Below are positions 55,578 to 63,167 of a DNA stretch of 64,000 nucleotides, piece after piece. How positions within the stretch are numbered: the first letter of the stretch is position 1; the number at the start of each line of letters is the position of its first letter. The DNA is from Jiangella aurantiaca. GTDB lineage: Bacteria; Actinomycetota; Actinomycetes; Jiangellales; Jiangellaceae. Where the stretch lies: assembly GCF_004349105.1 (NCBI RefSeq), contig NZ_SMLB01000022.1, positions 1-64,000 of the forward strand. The letters are read 5' to 3'. Made by a program: the position numbers and the translations under genes. Below the pieces are notes generated by a model, which ran no database searches, was not told the DNA's origin, and saw only the letters and a program-made list of their open reading frames with translations.

Positions 55578-57524
55578 TCAGCCCTGTCCGACCTCGGTGC
55601 CATCCACCTCGGTGCCGTCCACCTCGGTGCCGTCCACCTCGGTGCCGTCCACCTCGGTGCCGTCCACCTCGGTGCCGTCCACCTCGGTGCCGTCCACCTC
55701 GGTGCCGTCCACCTCGGTGCCGTCCACCTCGGTGCCGTCCACCTCGGTGCCGTCCACCTCGGTGCCGTCCACCTCGGTGCCGTCCACCTCGGTGCCGTCC
55801 ACCTCGGTGCCGTCCACCTCGGTGCCGTCCACCTCGGTGCCGTCCACCTCGGTGCCATCGACCTCGGTGCCATCCACCTCGGTGCCATCCACCTCGGTGC
55901 CATCCACCTCGGTGCCATCCACCTCGGTGCCATCCACCTCGGTGCCGTCCACCTCGGTGCCATCGACCTCGGTCTCGCCACCGTCGTCGGCGACGGTGTT
56001 GGGGCCGACCGTGGACTCCGCCAGCGTCAGCACCGCGGCGGGCGAGTCGGGCAGCGCCGTCACCTCGAGGGCGGCCACGCTGTGCGGCCCGTCAGTAGCG
56101 CGGGCGAGCGCACCCGCCGGAGCCTCCGGCTGGACGTTGAGCTTGATCGAGAGGATCGACGCGAGCAGGTCGCCGACCGGGGTGAGCGCGTCGGTGAGCG
56201 GCGCGACGAGGCCCGCGACGGTCTCGCCCAGCGTCGTGAGCGGCCCGCCCTCGGCGAACAGCGCGTCCTCGACCACCCCGCCAACCGTGCCGACCAGTGT
56301 GTCGAGCACGGGCGCGATCAGCGACGAGATCAGCCCGACGACGACGCCGGTACTGTTGTTGACGAACGCGGCCTCACCGGTGAGCACGTCACCGAGCGAA
56401 CCAGTGAGCTGCAGGTCCAGCGTGCCGGGCAGCAGCCCGCCGACCTCGGCGTAGATGCGCACGTCCAGCGTGGCCGCCCGCAGCGCGTTCTCCACCGTCG
56501 TCACCACGTCGGTGACCAGCGTGTCGAGCAGGTTGCCGATCGCCTCGGCGAGCTGGGAGACGACCTCGGGGCTCAGCAGCTCCGTGTTCGGCGCCTGGTC
56601 GTTCAGGCCGCCGAGCAGCGTGTCGAGGTCGACGATCAGCGTGCCCTCGGCCAGGTTCAGTTCGACCCCGGTGCCCTCGCCCAGTGGCGTGGCCAGCAGC
56701 TCCTCGATCGCGCCCGCCAGGTCGGTCTCGAGTGCGACCGTGATGTCCGGGTCCTCGACGCCGGCGACGGAGAGCAGGTTCAGCAGGCCCTCGACGGTCG
56801 AGAGCGTCGAGGCGATGGCGCCCTCGGGCCCGACCAGGCCGTTGACCGTCTCCTCGACGGTGCCGACGGCGTCCTGGACCTGCGGCAGGAGATCGGCGAG
56901 CAGGGGAACGGTCAGCCGCAGCTGACCACCGGCGATCTCGTAGTCACTGGTGAACTCGAACGCACCGTCCGTCGCCGCGAGGTGCGCCTCGGACGAGATC
57001 GCGCCGAGCTCCAGCTCGAGGTCCGCGATCAGGTCGGTGAGCGCCTCGCCGACCACGTCGGTGAGGTCGAACGTCGCGTTGCCGGGGAACCCGGCCTCGG
57101 TCCCGGTGCCGACGCCGCCGTTGTCGGCGACCGCGCCCGTCGCGGCGTGCGACGCGCCCCCGTCCTCCGCCGACGCCCACTGGTTGACGGCGCCCAGCTG
57201 GAGGAGGTCGCTCAGCGGCAGCTGCACCCCACCCGGGATCGACACGTTGAGGGTGTCGAGGACGGTGAGGTCGAGCGGGTTCGCCTCGGTGACCGGCTCA
57301 GCCTCGCCGAGGTTCTCGAGCTCGACGCCCGCGAGTTCGGCCACGGCGTCCAGATCAGTGCCGAGGATCTCTCCGCCCAGGAATCGTGCTGCCGCTCGGG
57401 ATTCGTCACCTTCGGCTGCCGATGCGGGAACCAGCCATGCACCGACGGCGACTACCGGGGCCACTCCGGCCGCCAGGAGCGAAGCCGCTACCCGGCGCCG
57501 ACGATGCCTTTCCAAGGAAGTCAT
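55578..57524 (-). CDS. Choice-of-anchor G-like surface protein lacking an anchor
   Basis: This 648-residue paralog of the LPXTG protein has a signal peptide (1-36, ending 'VPASAAEG'), the same ectodomain motifs ('ANPLDLTVLDTLN', 'GAVNQWASAEDGGASHAATGAVADNG' region) and a longer middle part. It ends with 25 near-identical TEVDG units and then 'TEVGQG' and stop: no LPXTG, membrane helix or basic tail. It may be released, held non-covalently, or truncated after repeat expansion. The SD GAGGAGAG precedes ATG 57524. The very uniform repeats suggest recent growth of the array. Confidence 0.88.
   Translation of the reverse strand: MTSLERHRRRRVAASLLAAGVAPVVAVGAWLVPASAAEGDESRAAARFLGGEILGTDLDAVAELAGVELENLGEAEPVTEANPLDLTVLDTLNVSIPGGVQLPLSDLLQLGAVNQWASAEDGGASHAATGAVADNGGVGTGTEAGFPGNATFDLTDVVGEALTDLIADLELELGAISSEAHLAATDGAFEFTSDYEIAGGQLRLTVPLLADLLPQVQDAVGTVEETVNGLVGPEGAIASTLSTVEGLLNLLSVAGVEDPDITVALETDLAGAIEELLATPLGEGTGVELNLAEGTLIVDLDTLLGGLNDQAPNTELLSPEVVSQLAEAIGNLLDTLVTDVVTTVENALRAATLDVRIYAEVGGLLPGTLDLQLTGSLGDVLTGEAAFVNNSTGVVVGLISSLIAPVLDTLVGTVGGVVEDALFAEGGPLTTLGETVAGLVAPLTDALTPVGDLLASILSIKLNVQPEAPAGALARATDGPHSVAALEVTALPDSPAAVLTLAESTVGPNTVADDGGETEVDGTEVDGTEVDGTEVDGTEVDGTEVDGTEVDGTEVDGTEVDGTEVDGTEVDGTEVDGTEVDGTEVDGTEVDGTEVDGTEVDGTEVDGTEVDGTEVDGTEVDGTEVDGTEVDGTEVDGTEVDGTEVGQG
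55591..55965. repeat. 25 tandem 15-bp units encoding TEVDG (young array)
   Basis: Exactly 25 units ACCTCGGTGCC(G/A)TC(C/G). Sixteen consecutive units (55606-55845) are identical, and five further units (55861-55935) share another variant. Such homogeneity points to recent expansion or recombination, and the number may vary between cells or strains. Confidence 0.92.
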
Positions 57525-57644
57525 CCTGCTCTCCTCGTGCTGCTAGGGGACGTTGCCTCCGCGCCGTCCGCGACGAATGTGCGGGGAATGGCGCGACCTA
57601 GGTCGCGGAACGGGCCAATGACAATGCGATGCTACTCAGCGACA

Positions 57645-57740
57645 TGTCGATTGACCTCAAGAATTGATTATTTACTTGCTGCGGAGCGGGAAATATAAGT
57701 AAACGATTCGCAGCGGAGAAACGGGATGAATCATGACGAC
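57645..57740. other. AT-rich patch with overlapping inverted repeats
   Basis: This stretch is markedly AT-rich for the window (GAATTGATTATTTACTT, AAATATAAGTAAACG). TTTACTT (57671-57677) and AAGTAAA (57697-57703), and GCTGCG (57678-57683) and CGCAGC (57709-57714), can form alternative hairpins. It lies between the acyltransferase 3' end and the promoter side of the surface-protein gene. Confidence 0.45.
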
Positions 57741-57749
57741 TAAACAGCA

Positions 57750-58427
57750 TCAATCCCGGCGCTCCGGACAATAATCCTGGCCGCTTTCCGCTGATACCGC
57801 CGGATTCCCGCGGTGCTTGAGAATTCGCGCCGGAACTCCCCCGGCGACGGAGAGGTCGGGGATGGTTCCGCGGACGACGGCGTGCGCGGCGAGCACGCAG
57901 CCCCGCCCCACGACGGCGCCCCGGAGCACCGTCACCTTGACCCCGAGCCAGCAGTCGGGCCCGATGCGGACCGGCGACTTGACGATGCCCTGGTCCTTGA
58001 TCGGCGTCGCGAGGTCGTCGAAGCGGTGGTCGAAGTCGGTGACGTAGACCCAGTCCGCCACCAGCGTCCGGGCGCCGATCTCGACGTCGAGGTAGCAGGT
58101 GACGGTGGTGTCGGACCCGAACACCGCCTTGTCGCCGACCCGCAGCGTCCCCTCGTGGGCGGTGAGCCGGGTGCCGTCGCCGATGTGCACCCACCGGCCG
58201 AGCACCACCCGGCCGTACCCGCGCCGTCCCTCGGCCCGGACCCGCCGGCCCAGGAACACCATGCCCTCGGTGACCACCTCGGGGTGCAGCAGCCGCAGCC
58301 GGAACAACCGCGCGTACCGGACCAGGTACCACCACGTCCACGCCCGGTGCCGGATCACCCAGCGCAACGACGACGGCGTCAGGTACCGCGCCTGCCGGGG
58401 GTCGCGACGGCGGAACACCACGGGCAC
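57750..58427 (-). CDS. Left-handed beta-helix (hexapeptide) acyltransferase
   Basis: The 225-residue protein has a short helical N-terminus (1-50) and then hexapeptide-repeat turns ('HIGDGTRLTAHEGTLRVGDKAVFGSDTTV', 'EIGARTLVADWVYVTDFDHRFDD', 'VRIGPDCWLGVKVTVLRGAVVGRGCVLAAHAVV', each a run of such repeats) typical of serine/galactoside acetyltransferase-like enzymes, with the catalytic His in 'DFDHRF'. It probably acetylates or acylates a sugar or small molecule, perhaps of the cell envelope. GTG 58427 is the start. It diverges from a GNAT gene. Confidence 0.87.
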   Translation of the reverse strand: MPVVFRRRDPRQARYLTPSSLRWVIRHRAWTWWYLVRYARLFRLRLLHPEVVTEGMVFLGRRVRAEGRRGYGRVVLGRWVHIGDGTRLTAHEGTLRVGDKAVFGSDTTVTCYLDVEIGARTLVADWVYVTDFDHRFDDLATPIKDQGIVKSPVRIGPDCWLGVKVTVLRGAVVGRGCVLAAHAVVRGTIPDLSVAGGVPARILKHRGNPAVSAESGQDYCPERRD

Positions 58428-58515
58428 ACGTTAGCCCCACGGCCGCCCGCGGCCCTGATCAGCCCGTTACGACGTGGAGACCGCCCAGTAACAACGGCGG
58501 CGGAACCTGGAATCC

Positions 58516-59085
58516 ATGAAGACGACGCGACTGGCCGAATCGGCACACCTGTTCTCCGGCTCGGGCGTCACGACACGACTCCGCGACGGGCGCTCGGTCA
58601 CCATCCGGGCCGCCACGCCGCGCGACGCCGGTGACGTCAGCGCGATGCACGTACGGTGCTCCACCGAGACCGTCCGGCACCGCTATCACTCCGTCCCGTC
58701 CATGACTGGGCGGTTCCTCTCCCAGCTCGTCGGCACCGACATCGCCCTGGTGGCCGAGGCCCCCAACCGGGCGATCGTCGCGCTGGCCAACTTGGGCCGC
58801 GACGACGGCGACGCCGGCGAGCTGGCCGTCATCGTCGAGGACGCCTGGCAGCGGGCCGGCCTGGGCTCGGCCCTGCTGGACCACCTGATCAGCATGGCCC
58901 GGCTCGTCGGCTACCGCGAGGTCTACACCGTCGCGCTGCCCGGCAACCACTGGTTCCGCGGCACGCTGACGCGGTACGGGCAGGCGCGGCTGGAGCGGTC
59001 GGCCGGCTACGACTCGATGCGGCTGGCCCTGCGCCCGCCGCTGGCACGGCTGCCCGAGCAGCTGGGCGCGACGGCGGCAGCGTGA
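58516..59085 (+). CDS. GNAT family N-acetyltransferase
   Basis: This 189-residue protein has the GNAT fold: 'VTIRAATPRDAGDVSAMH' (beta 1 / helix 1), the acetyl-CoA loop 'WQRAGLGSALLDHL' (about 121-134) and 'YREVYTVALPGN'. The substrate is unknown. ATG 58516 begins 13 bp after a weak GGAA site. It stops 13 bp from the convergent methyltransferase gene. Confidence 0.87.
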   Translation: MKTTRLAESAHLFSGSGVTTRLRDGRSVTIRAATPRDAGDVSAMHVRCSTETVRHRYHSVPSMTGRFLSQLVGTDIALVAEAPNRAIVALANLGRDDGDAGELAVIVEDAWQRAGLGSALLDHLISMARLVGYREVYTVALPGNHWFRGTLTRYGQARLERSAGYDSMRLALRPPLARLPEQLGATAAA

Positions 59086-59098
59086 GGCGGCGGGGTGC

Positions 59099-60046
59099 CT
59101 ACTCGGGCCGGACCGCCGTCACCGACACGTTGTAGAACAGCTCGCGCGGCACGACCCGGGCCAGCACCCGGTCGGCCGCCGACAGCCGCAGCCAGCTCTT
59201 GTACGCGAACATCGCCCAGCCCCAGCCCAGCCGGTCGGGGTTGACAGCGTGCTCGAACGTGCGCACCGGCCAGCCGAACCAGGCCGCCGTCAGCTCCTCC
59301 GTGACCGCCGTGGCATGGGTGAACCCGGCCCGGGTGACCAGCACGGTCAGCTCGCCGGGGTCGAACGTGTGCAGGTCGACGACGGACTCCAGCGCGGCCG
59401 CGCGCGACGACTCGTCCAGCTCCTCCCGCGACCGCGCCCAGCCCGACAACCCCGGCAGCCGCGTGGCGCGGGTCGTCGCCCACCAGGTGGCCCGCGACAG
59501 CGCCCGGGCGATCCTGTCGCCGTACTTCGTCGGCTCGCCGCAGATGACGACGCGCCCGCCGGGACGCAGCACCCGCAGCATCTCGCGGAACGCCTGCTCG
59601 ACGTCCGGGAGGTGGTGGATGACGGCGTGCCCGACGACGACGTCGAACGTCTCGTCGGGGAACGGCAGCTTCTCGGCGTCGGCCACCTCGCCGGCGATCT
59701 CGAAGCCGAGCTGCCGGGCGTTGCGCCGGGCCGCCCCGACCATGCCGGGCGAGATGTCGGTGACGGTCACGTCGGACAGCGCGCCGGCCTGGCGCAGGTT
59801 GAGCGAGAAGAACCCCGTCCCGGCACCGATCTCCAGCGCGCGGCCGTACGGCCAGCCTTCAGAACCGGCGACGGCGGTGAAGCGGTCGCGCGCGTAGGAG
59901 ATGCAGCGCTCGTCGAAGGAGATGGACCACTTGTCGTCGTAGGTCTGCGACTCCCAGTCGTGGTAAAGCACCTGGGCCAGCTTGGTGTCGTTCCAGGCTC
60001 GCTCGACGTCCTCGGCGGACGCGGACGGCCGCCGCTCCCCCGTCAT
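59099..60046 (-). CDS. Class I SAM-dependent methyltransferase
   Basis: This 315-residue enzyme has motif I 'ALEIGAGTGFFSLNL' (about 90-104), 'DISPGMV', 'FDVVVGHAVIHHLPD' and 'VLRPGGRVVICGEPT'. The C-terminal 110 residues are less conserved. Its ATG at 60046 overlaps the hydratase TGA as TGATG, so the two are translated together. From memory, M. tuberculosis also has a methyltransferase gene (Rv3038c) next to echA17. The substrate is unknown; a lipid or acyl compound is possible. Confidence 0.9.
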   Translation of the reverse strand: MTGERRPSASAEDVERAWNDTKLAQVLYHDWESQTYDDKWSISFDERCISYARDRFTAVAGSEGWPYGRALEIGAGTGFFSLNLRQAGALSDVTVTDISPGMVGAARRNARQLGFEIAGEVADAEKLPFPDETFDVVVGHAVIHHLPDVEQAFREMLRVLRPGGRVVICGEPTKYGDRIARALSRATWWATTRATRLPGLSGWARSREELDESSRAAALESVVDLHTFDPGELTVLVTRAGFTHATAVTEELTAAWFGWPVRTFEHAVNPDRLGWGWAMFAYKSWLRLSAADRVLARVVPRELFYNVSVTAVRPE

Positions 60047-60834
60047 CAGCGGCCCTCGAAGACGGCCTTGCCGGGGCCCTTCTCGATGAACGAGCGCATG
60101 CCGGTGGCGCGGTCCTCGGTGGCGAACAGCCCTGCGAACTGCTGTCGCTCGAGCTCGAGGCCGGTGTCGAGGTCGGTGGACAGGCCGCGGTCGATCGCCT
60201 CCTTGGCCGCCCGCAGCGCATAGGCCGGGCCCGTCGCGAACCGGGCCGCCCATTCGACCGCGACGGCGTAGACGTGGGCACCGGCGGGAACGACCCGGTC
60301 GACCAGCCCCATCGCCAGCGCCTCCTCGGCACCGACCATGCGGCCGGTGAAGATGAGGTCCTTCGCCTTGGACGGGCCGACCAGCCGCGCCAGCCGCTGG
60401 GTGCCGCCGGCGCCGGGGATCAGCCCCAGCAGGATCTCCGGCTGGCCGAGCTTGGCGTCGGACGCGGCGAACCGCAGGTCGCAGGCGAGCGCCAGCTCGC
60501 AGCCGCCGCCGAGCGCGTATCCGGTGATGGCCGCGACGGTCGGCTTCGGGATGCGCGCGACAGCCGTGAACGCGGCCTGCAGCCCCACCGACCGGTCGAC
60601 CATGTCCGTGTACGACCAGCCGGCCATCTCCTTGATGTCCGCGCCGGCCGCGAAGACCTTCTCGCCGCCGTAGACGACGACGGCGCGGACGTCGCGCCGC
60701 TCGGTCGCCTCGGCGGCCAGCCTCAGCAGGCCATCCTGGAGGGCGGCGTCCAGGGCGTTCATCGGCGGCCGGTCCAGCCGGATGGTCCCGACGCCGTCCG
60801 CGACCTCCAGCCGCACCAGCTCTCGTTCGCTCAT
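60046..60834 (-). CDS. Enoyl-CoA hydratase/isomerase family protein
   Basis: The crotonase-fold enzyme of about 262 residues has the oxyanion segments 'KVFAAGADIKEM' and 'GYALGGGCELALACDLRFA', a glutamate in 'QPEILLGLIPGAGGTQRL', and the usual C-terminal helices. It hydrates or isomerises an enoyl-CoA, probably in fatty-acid or related breakdown. ATG 60834 ('MSERELVRLEV') is preferred to ATG 60855. It is first in a two-gene unit with the methyltransferase and diverges from glgX by 67 bp. Confidence 0.93.
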   Translation of the reverse strand: MSERELVRLEVADGVGTIRLDRPPMNALDAALQDGLLRLAAEATERRDVRAVVVYGGEKVFAAGADIKEMAGWSYTDMVDRSVGLQAAFTAVARIPKPTVAAITGYALGGGCELALACDLRFAASDAKLGQPEILLGLIPGAGGTQRLARLVGPSKAKDLIFTGRMVGAEEALAMGLVDRVVPAGAHVYAVAVEWAARFATGPAYALRAAKEAIDRGLSTDLDTGLELERQQFAGLFATEDRATGMRSFIEKGPGKAVFEGR

Positions 60835-60901
60835 CTCGGCACCGTACCGTGACACCCTGCCTACCTGGACGAAGAGGTTCTTGTCGGCCGCATGAGCAAC
60901 A

Positions 60902-63064
60902 ATGCCCCGCGTGGATGTCGCGATGGAGCCATGGCCCGGTCACTGGACCCCGCTGGGAGCCACCTACGACCCCGAGGCCACGAACTTCGCCCTGTGGGCG
61001 CCGGAGGCCGAGCAGGTCGAGGTCTGCCTGTTCGACGAGGACGACACCGAGACCAGGCTGGTGCTACCCAACCGCACGTTCGACATCTGGCACGGCAGCG
61101 TCCCCGGAGTGCGGGCGGGCCAGCGCTACGGGTTCCGGGTGCACGGCCCCTGGGACCCTGAGAAAGGCCACCGCTTCAACCCCGCCAAGCTGCTCACCGA
61201 CCCGTACGCCCTCGCCGTCGACGGCGCGCTGACGGCGCACGCCGCGATCTACGGCCACGTCCGCCCGTCCCTGGACACAGGCGGCGACCACCGCGTGCGC
61301 GACGACCGCGACTCCGCCCCGTACGTCCCCAAGTCGGTCGTCGTCGACGTCCACCCGTTCGACTGGCGCGGCGACGCACCGCCCCGGGTGCCGTGGGCCG
61401 AGACCGTCCTCTACGAGACGCACGTGCGCGGCTTCACCATGCGGCACCCGGACGTGCCCGAGGAGCTGCGCGGCACCTACGCCGGCCTCGCCCACCCGGC
61501 CGCCATCGAGTACCTCACCAGCCTCGGCATCACCACCGTCGAGCTGATGCCGGTGCACCAGTACGTCAGCGAGCCCGACTTCCTGCACCGCGGCTCGCTG
61601 AACTACTGGGGCTACAACACGCTGGCGTTCTTCGCGCCGCACAACGCGTACTCGTCGTCGGGCACGCGCGGCCAGCAGGTCGACGAGTTCAAGGCGATGG
61701 TGCGCGCGCTGCACCAGGCCGGGCTCGAGGTCATCCTCGACGTCGTCTACAACCACACCGCCGAGCAGGGCGACGGCGGCCCGACGCTGTCCTACCGCGG
61801 CATCGCGAACGAGGCGTACTACCACGTCGACCCGGCCGACCGGTCCCGCTACCTCGACTACACCGGCACCGGCAACACCTTCCGGGTCGCGCATCCGGCG
61901 GTGCTCGGCCTGGTCATGGACTCCCTGAGGTACTGGGTCAGCGAGATGCACGTCGACGGGTTCCGCTTCGACCTCGCCTCGGCCCTGGCCCGCTCGATGC
62001 ACGACGTCGACATGCTCGGCTCGTTCATGACGGTCATCGGGCAGGACCCGGTGCTGCGCGAGGTGAAGCTGATCGCCGAGCCCTGGGACGTCGGCCCCGG
62101 CGGCTACCAGGTCGGCGAGTTCCCGCACCTGTGGACCGAGTGGAACGACCGCTACCGCGACTCCGTCCGCGACCACTGGCGCGGCGCCGCGGCCGGTGTC
62201 CGCGACCTCGCCTTCCGGCTGTCCGGCTCGTCCGACCTCTACGCCGACGACCGCCGCCGTCCGTACGCGTCCATCAACTACGTCACCGCGCACGACGGCT
62301 TCACCATGCGCGACCTCGTCTCCTACGACCGCAAGCACAACGAGGCCAATGGCGAGCAGAACCGCGACGGGACGAACGACAACCGCTCGTGGAACCACGG
62401 CATCGAAGGAATTGCGGGCGACGCCGATGAGGCGCTGCGCGAGCTGCGGGTGCGCCAGATCAAGAACATGCTGACGACGATGCTGCTGTCGACCGGCGTG
62501 CCCATGCTGCTCTCCGGCGACGAGCTGGGGCGCACGCAGCGCGGCAACAACAACGCGTACTGCCAGGACAACGAGATCAGCTGGATCGACTGGTCGCTGG
62601 CCGCCGACCATCCGGAGCTGCTCGAGCACGTCCGGCGGCTGCTGCGGTTCCGCCGCGCGCACCCCGTCGTCCGGCAGCGGCGGTTCTTCGAAGGCGTGCC
62701 CGTGGTCGACGGCGGCCGCAAGGACATCGCCTGGTTCGCCCCGTCCGGCGCGGAGATGACCGAGGCCGAGTGGCACGACGGCGCGCTGCGCACGCTCGGC
62801 ATGTACCTCAACGGCGAGGGCATCCGGTCGCGCGGCGTGCGCGGCGAGCCGATCCTGGACGAGTCGTTCCTGCTCTACGTCCACGCCGGCGCCGAGGACG
62901 TCGACGTGCGCCTGCCGGGCCGGTTCTGGGCGAGGTCGTACGAGGTGGTGCTCGACACCGCGGACGCCGGCGCGGACGGCCGGCACCGTCCGGCTGCCCG
63001 GGTGCGACTGACCGGCCGCAGCTGCCTGCTGCTGCGCGTGATCGACAGACCCCGCGATGGGTGA
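60902..63064 (+). CDS. glgX: Glycogen debranching enzyme
   Basis: This 720-residue GH13 isoamylase-type enzyme has an N-terminal CBM48 domain (about 15-110, 'PLGATYDPEATNFALWAPEA'), the GH13 barrel with 'DVVYNHTAEQ', nucleophile region 'VDGFRFDLAS', acid 'LIAEPWDVGPGGY' and 'TAHDGFTMRDLVSYDRKHNEANGE', and a C-terminal beta domain. It removes alpha-1,6 branches from phosphorylase-limit glycogen. With the GT4 gene it hints at glucan metabolism in this neighbourhood. ATG 60902 is used. The stop (63062-63064) lies inside a 17-bp palindrome. Confidence 0.95.
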   Translation: MPRVDVAMEPWPGHWTPLGATYDPEATNFALWAPEAEQVEVCLFDEDDTETRLVLPNRTFDIWHGSVPGVRAGQRYGFRVHGPWDPEKGHRFNPAKLLTDPYALAVDGALTAHAAIYGHVRPSLDTGGDHRVRDDRDSAPYVPKSVVVDVHPFDWRGDAPPRVPWAETVLYETHVRGFTMRHPDVPEELRGTYAGLAHPAAIEYLTSLGITTVELMPVHQYVSEPDFLHRGSLNYWGYNTLAFFAPHNAYSSSGTRGQQVDEFKAMVRALHQAGLEVILDVVYNHTAEQGDGGPTLSYRGIANEAYYHVDPADRSRYLDYTGTGNTFRVAHPAVLGLVMDSLRYWVSEMHVDGFRFDLASALARSMHDVDMLGSFMTVIGQDPVLREVKLIAEPWDVGPGGYQVGEFPHLWTEWNDRYRDSVRDHWRGAAAGVRDLAFRLSGSSDLYADDRRRPYASINYVTAHDGFTMRDLVSYDRKHNEANGEQNRDGTNDNRSWNHGIEGIAGDADEALRELRVRQIKNMLTTMLLSTGVPMLLSGDELGRTQRGNNNAYCQDNEISWIDWSLAADHPELLEHVRRLLRFRRAHPVVRQRRFFEGVPVVDGGRKDIAWFAPSGAEMTEAEWHDGALRTLGMYLNGEGIRSRGVRGEPILDESFLLYVHAGAEDVDVRLPGRFWARSYEVVLDTADAGADGRHRPAARVRLTGRSCLLLRVIDRPRDG

Positions 63065-63106
63065 GCGTCTGGTGTCGCCATAGCAACAGCAGACGCTCAC
63101 CCATCG
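63055..63106. repeat. 17-bp inverted repeat at the end of glgX
   Basis: Arms CGATGGGTGAGCGTCTG (63055-63071) and its exact complement (63090-63106) enclose an 18-nt loop. The glgX stop codon is inside the first arm. It probably terminates glgX. It directly precedes a TTGTCCACA box and the second AbiEi-like gene, as in the 48.6-kb locus, although the arm sequences of the two palindromes are different. Confidence 0.8.
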
Positions 63107-63107
63107 G

Positions 63108-63116
63108 TTGTCCACA
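63108..63116 (+). other. TTGTCCACA (DnaA-box consensus) before the second AbiEi-like gene
   Basis: An exact consensus box two bases after the palindrome and 51 bp before the likely GTG start. Same arrangement as 48618-48626. Confidence 0.55.
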
Positions 63117-63167
63117 GGTTGCGAACTCGCCCTTCCGCCGCGCGCCGCGGACGCGCAGGATCGCGTC

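Noticed and set aside
55591-55965. Regular short repeats as a CRISPR array.
   Set aside because: The 15-bp units are contiguous, have no spacers and are translated in frame; no cas genes are present.
55284-57698. An 804-codon rightward open frame rich in LGAVH repeats.
   Set aside because: It is the antisense reading of the TEVDG repeats and of the surface-protein gene. The leftward frame has a signal peptide, a good ribosome-binding site, a terminator and homology.
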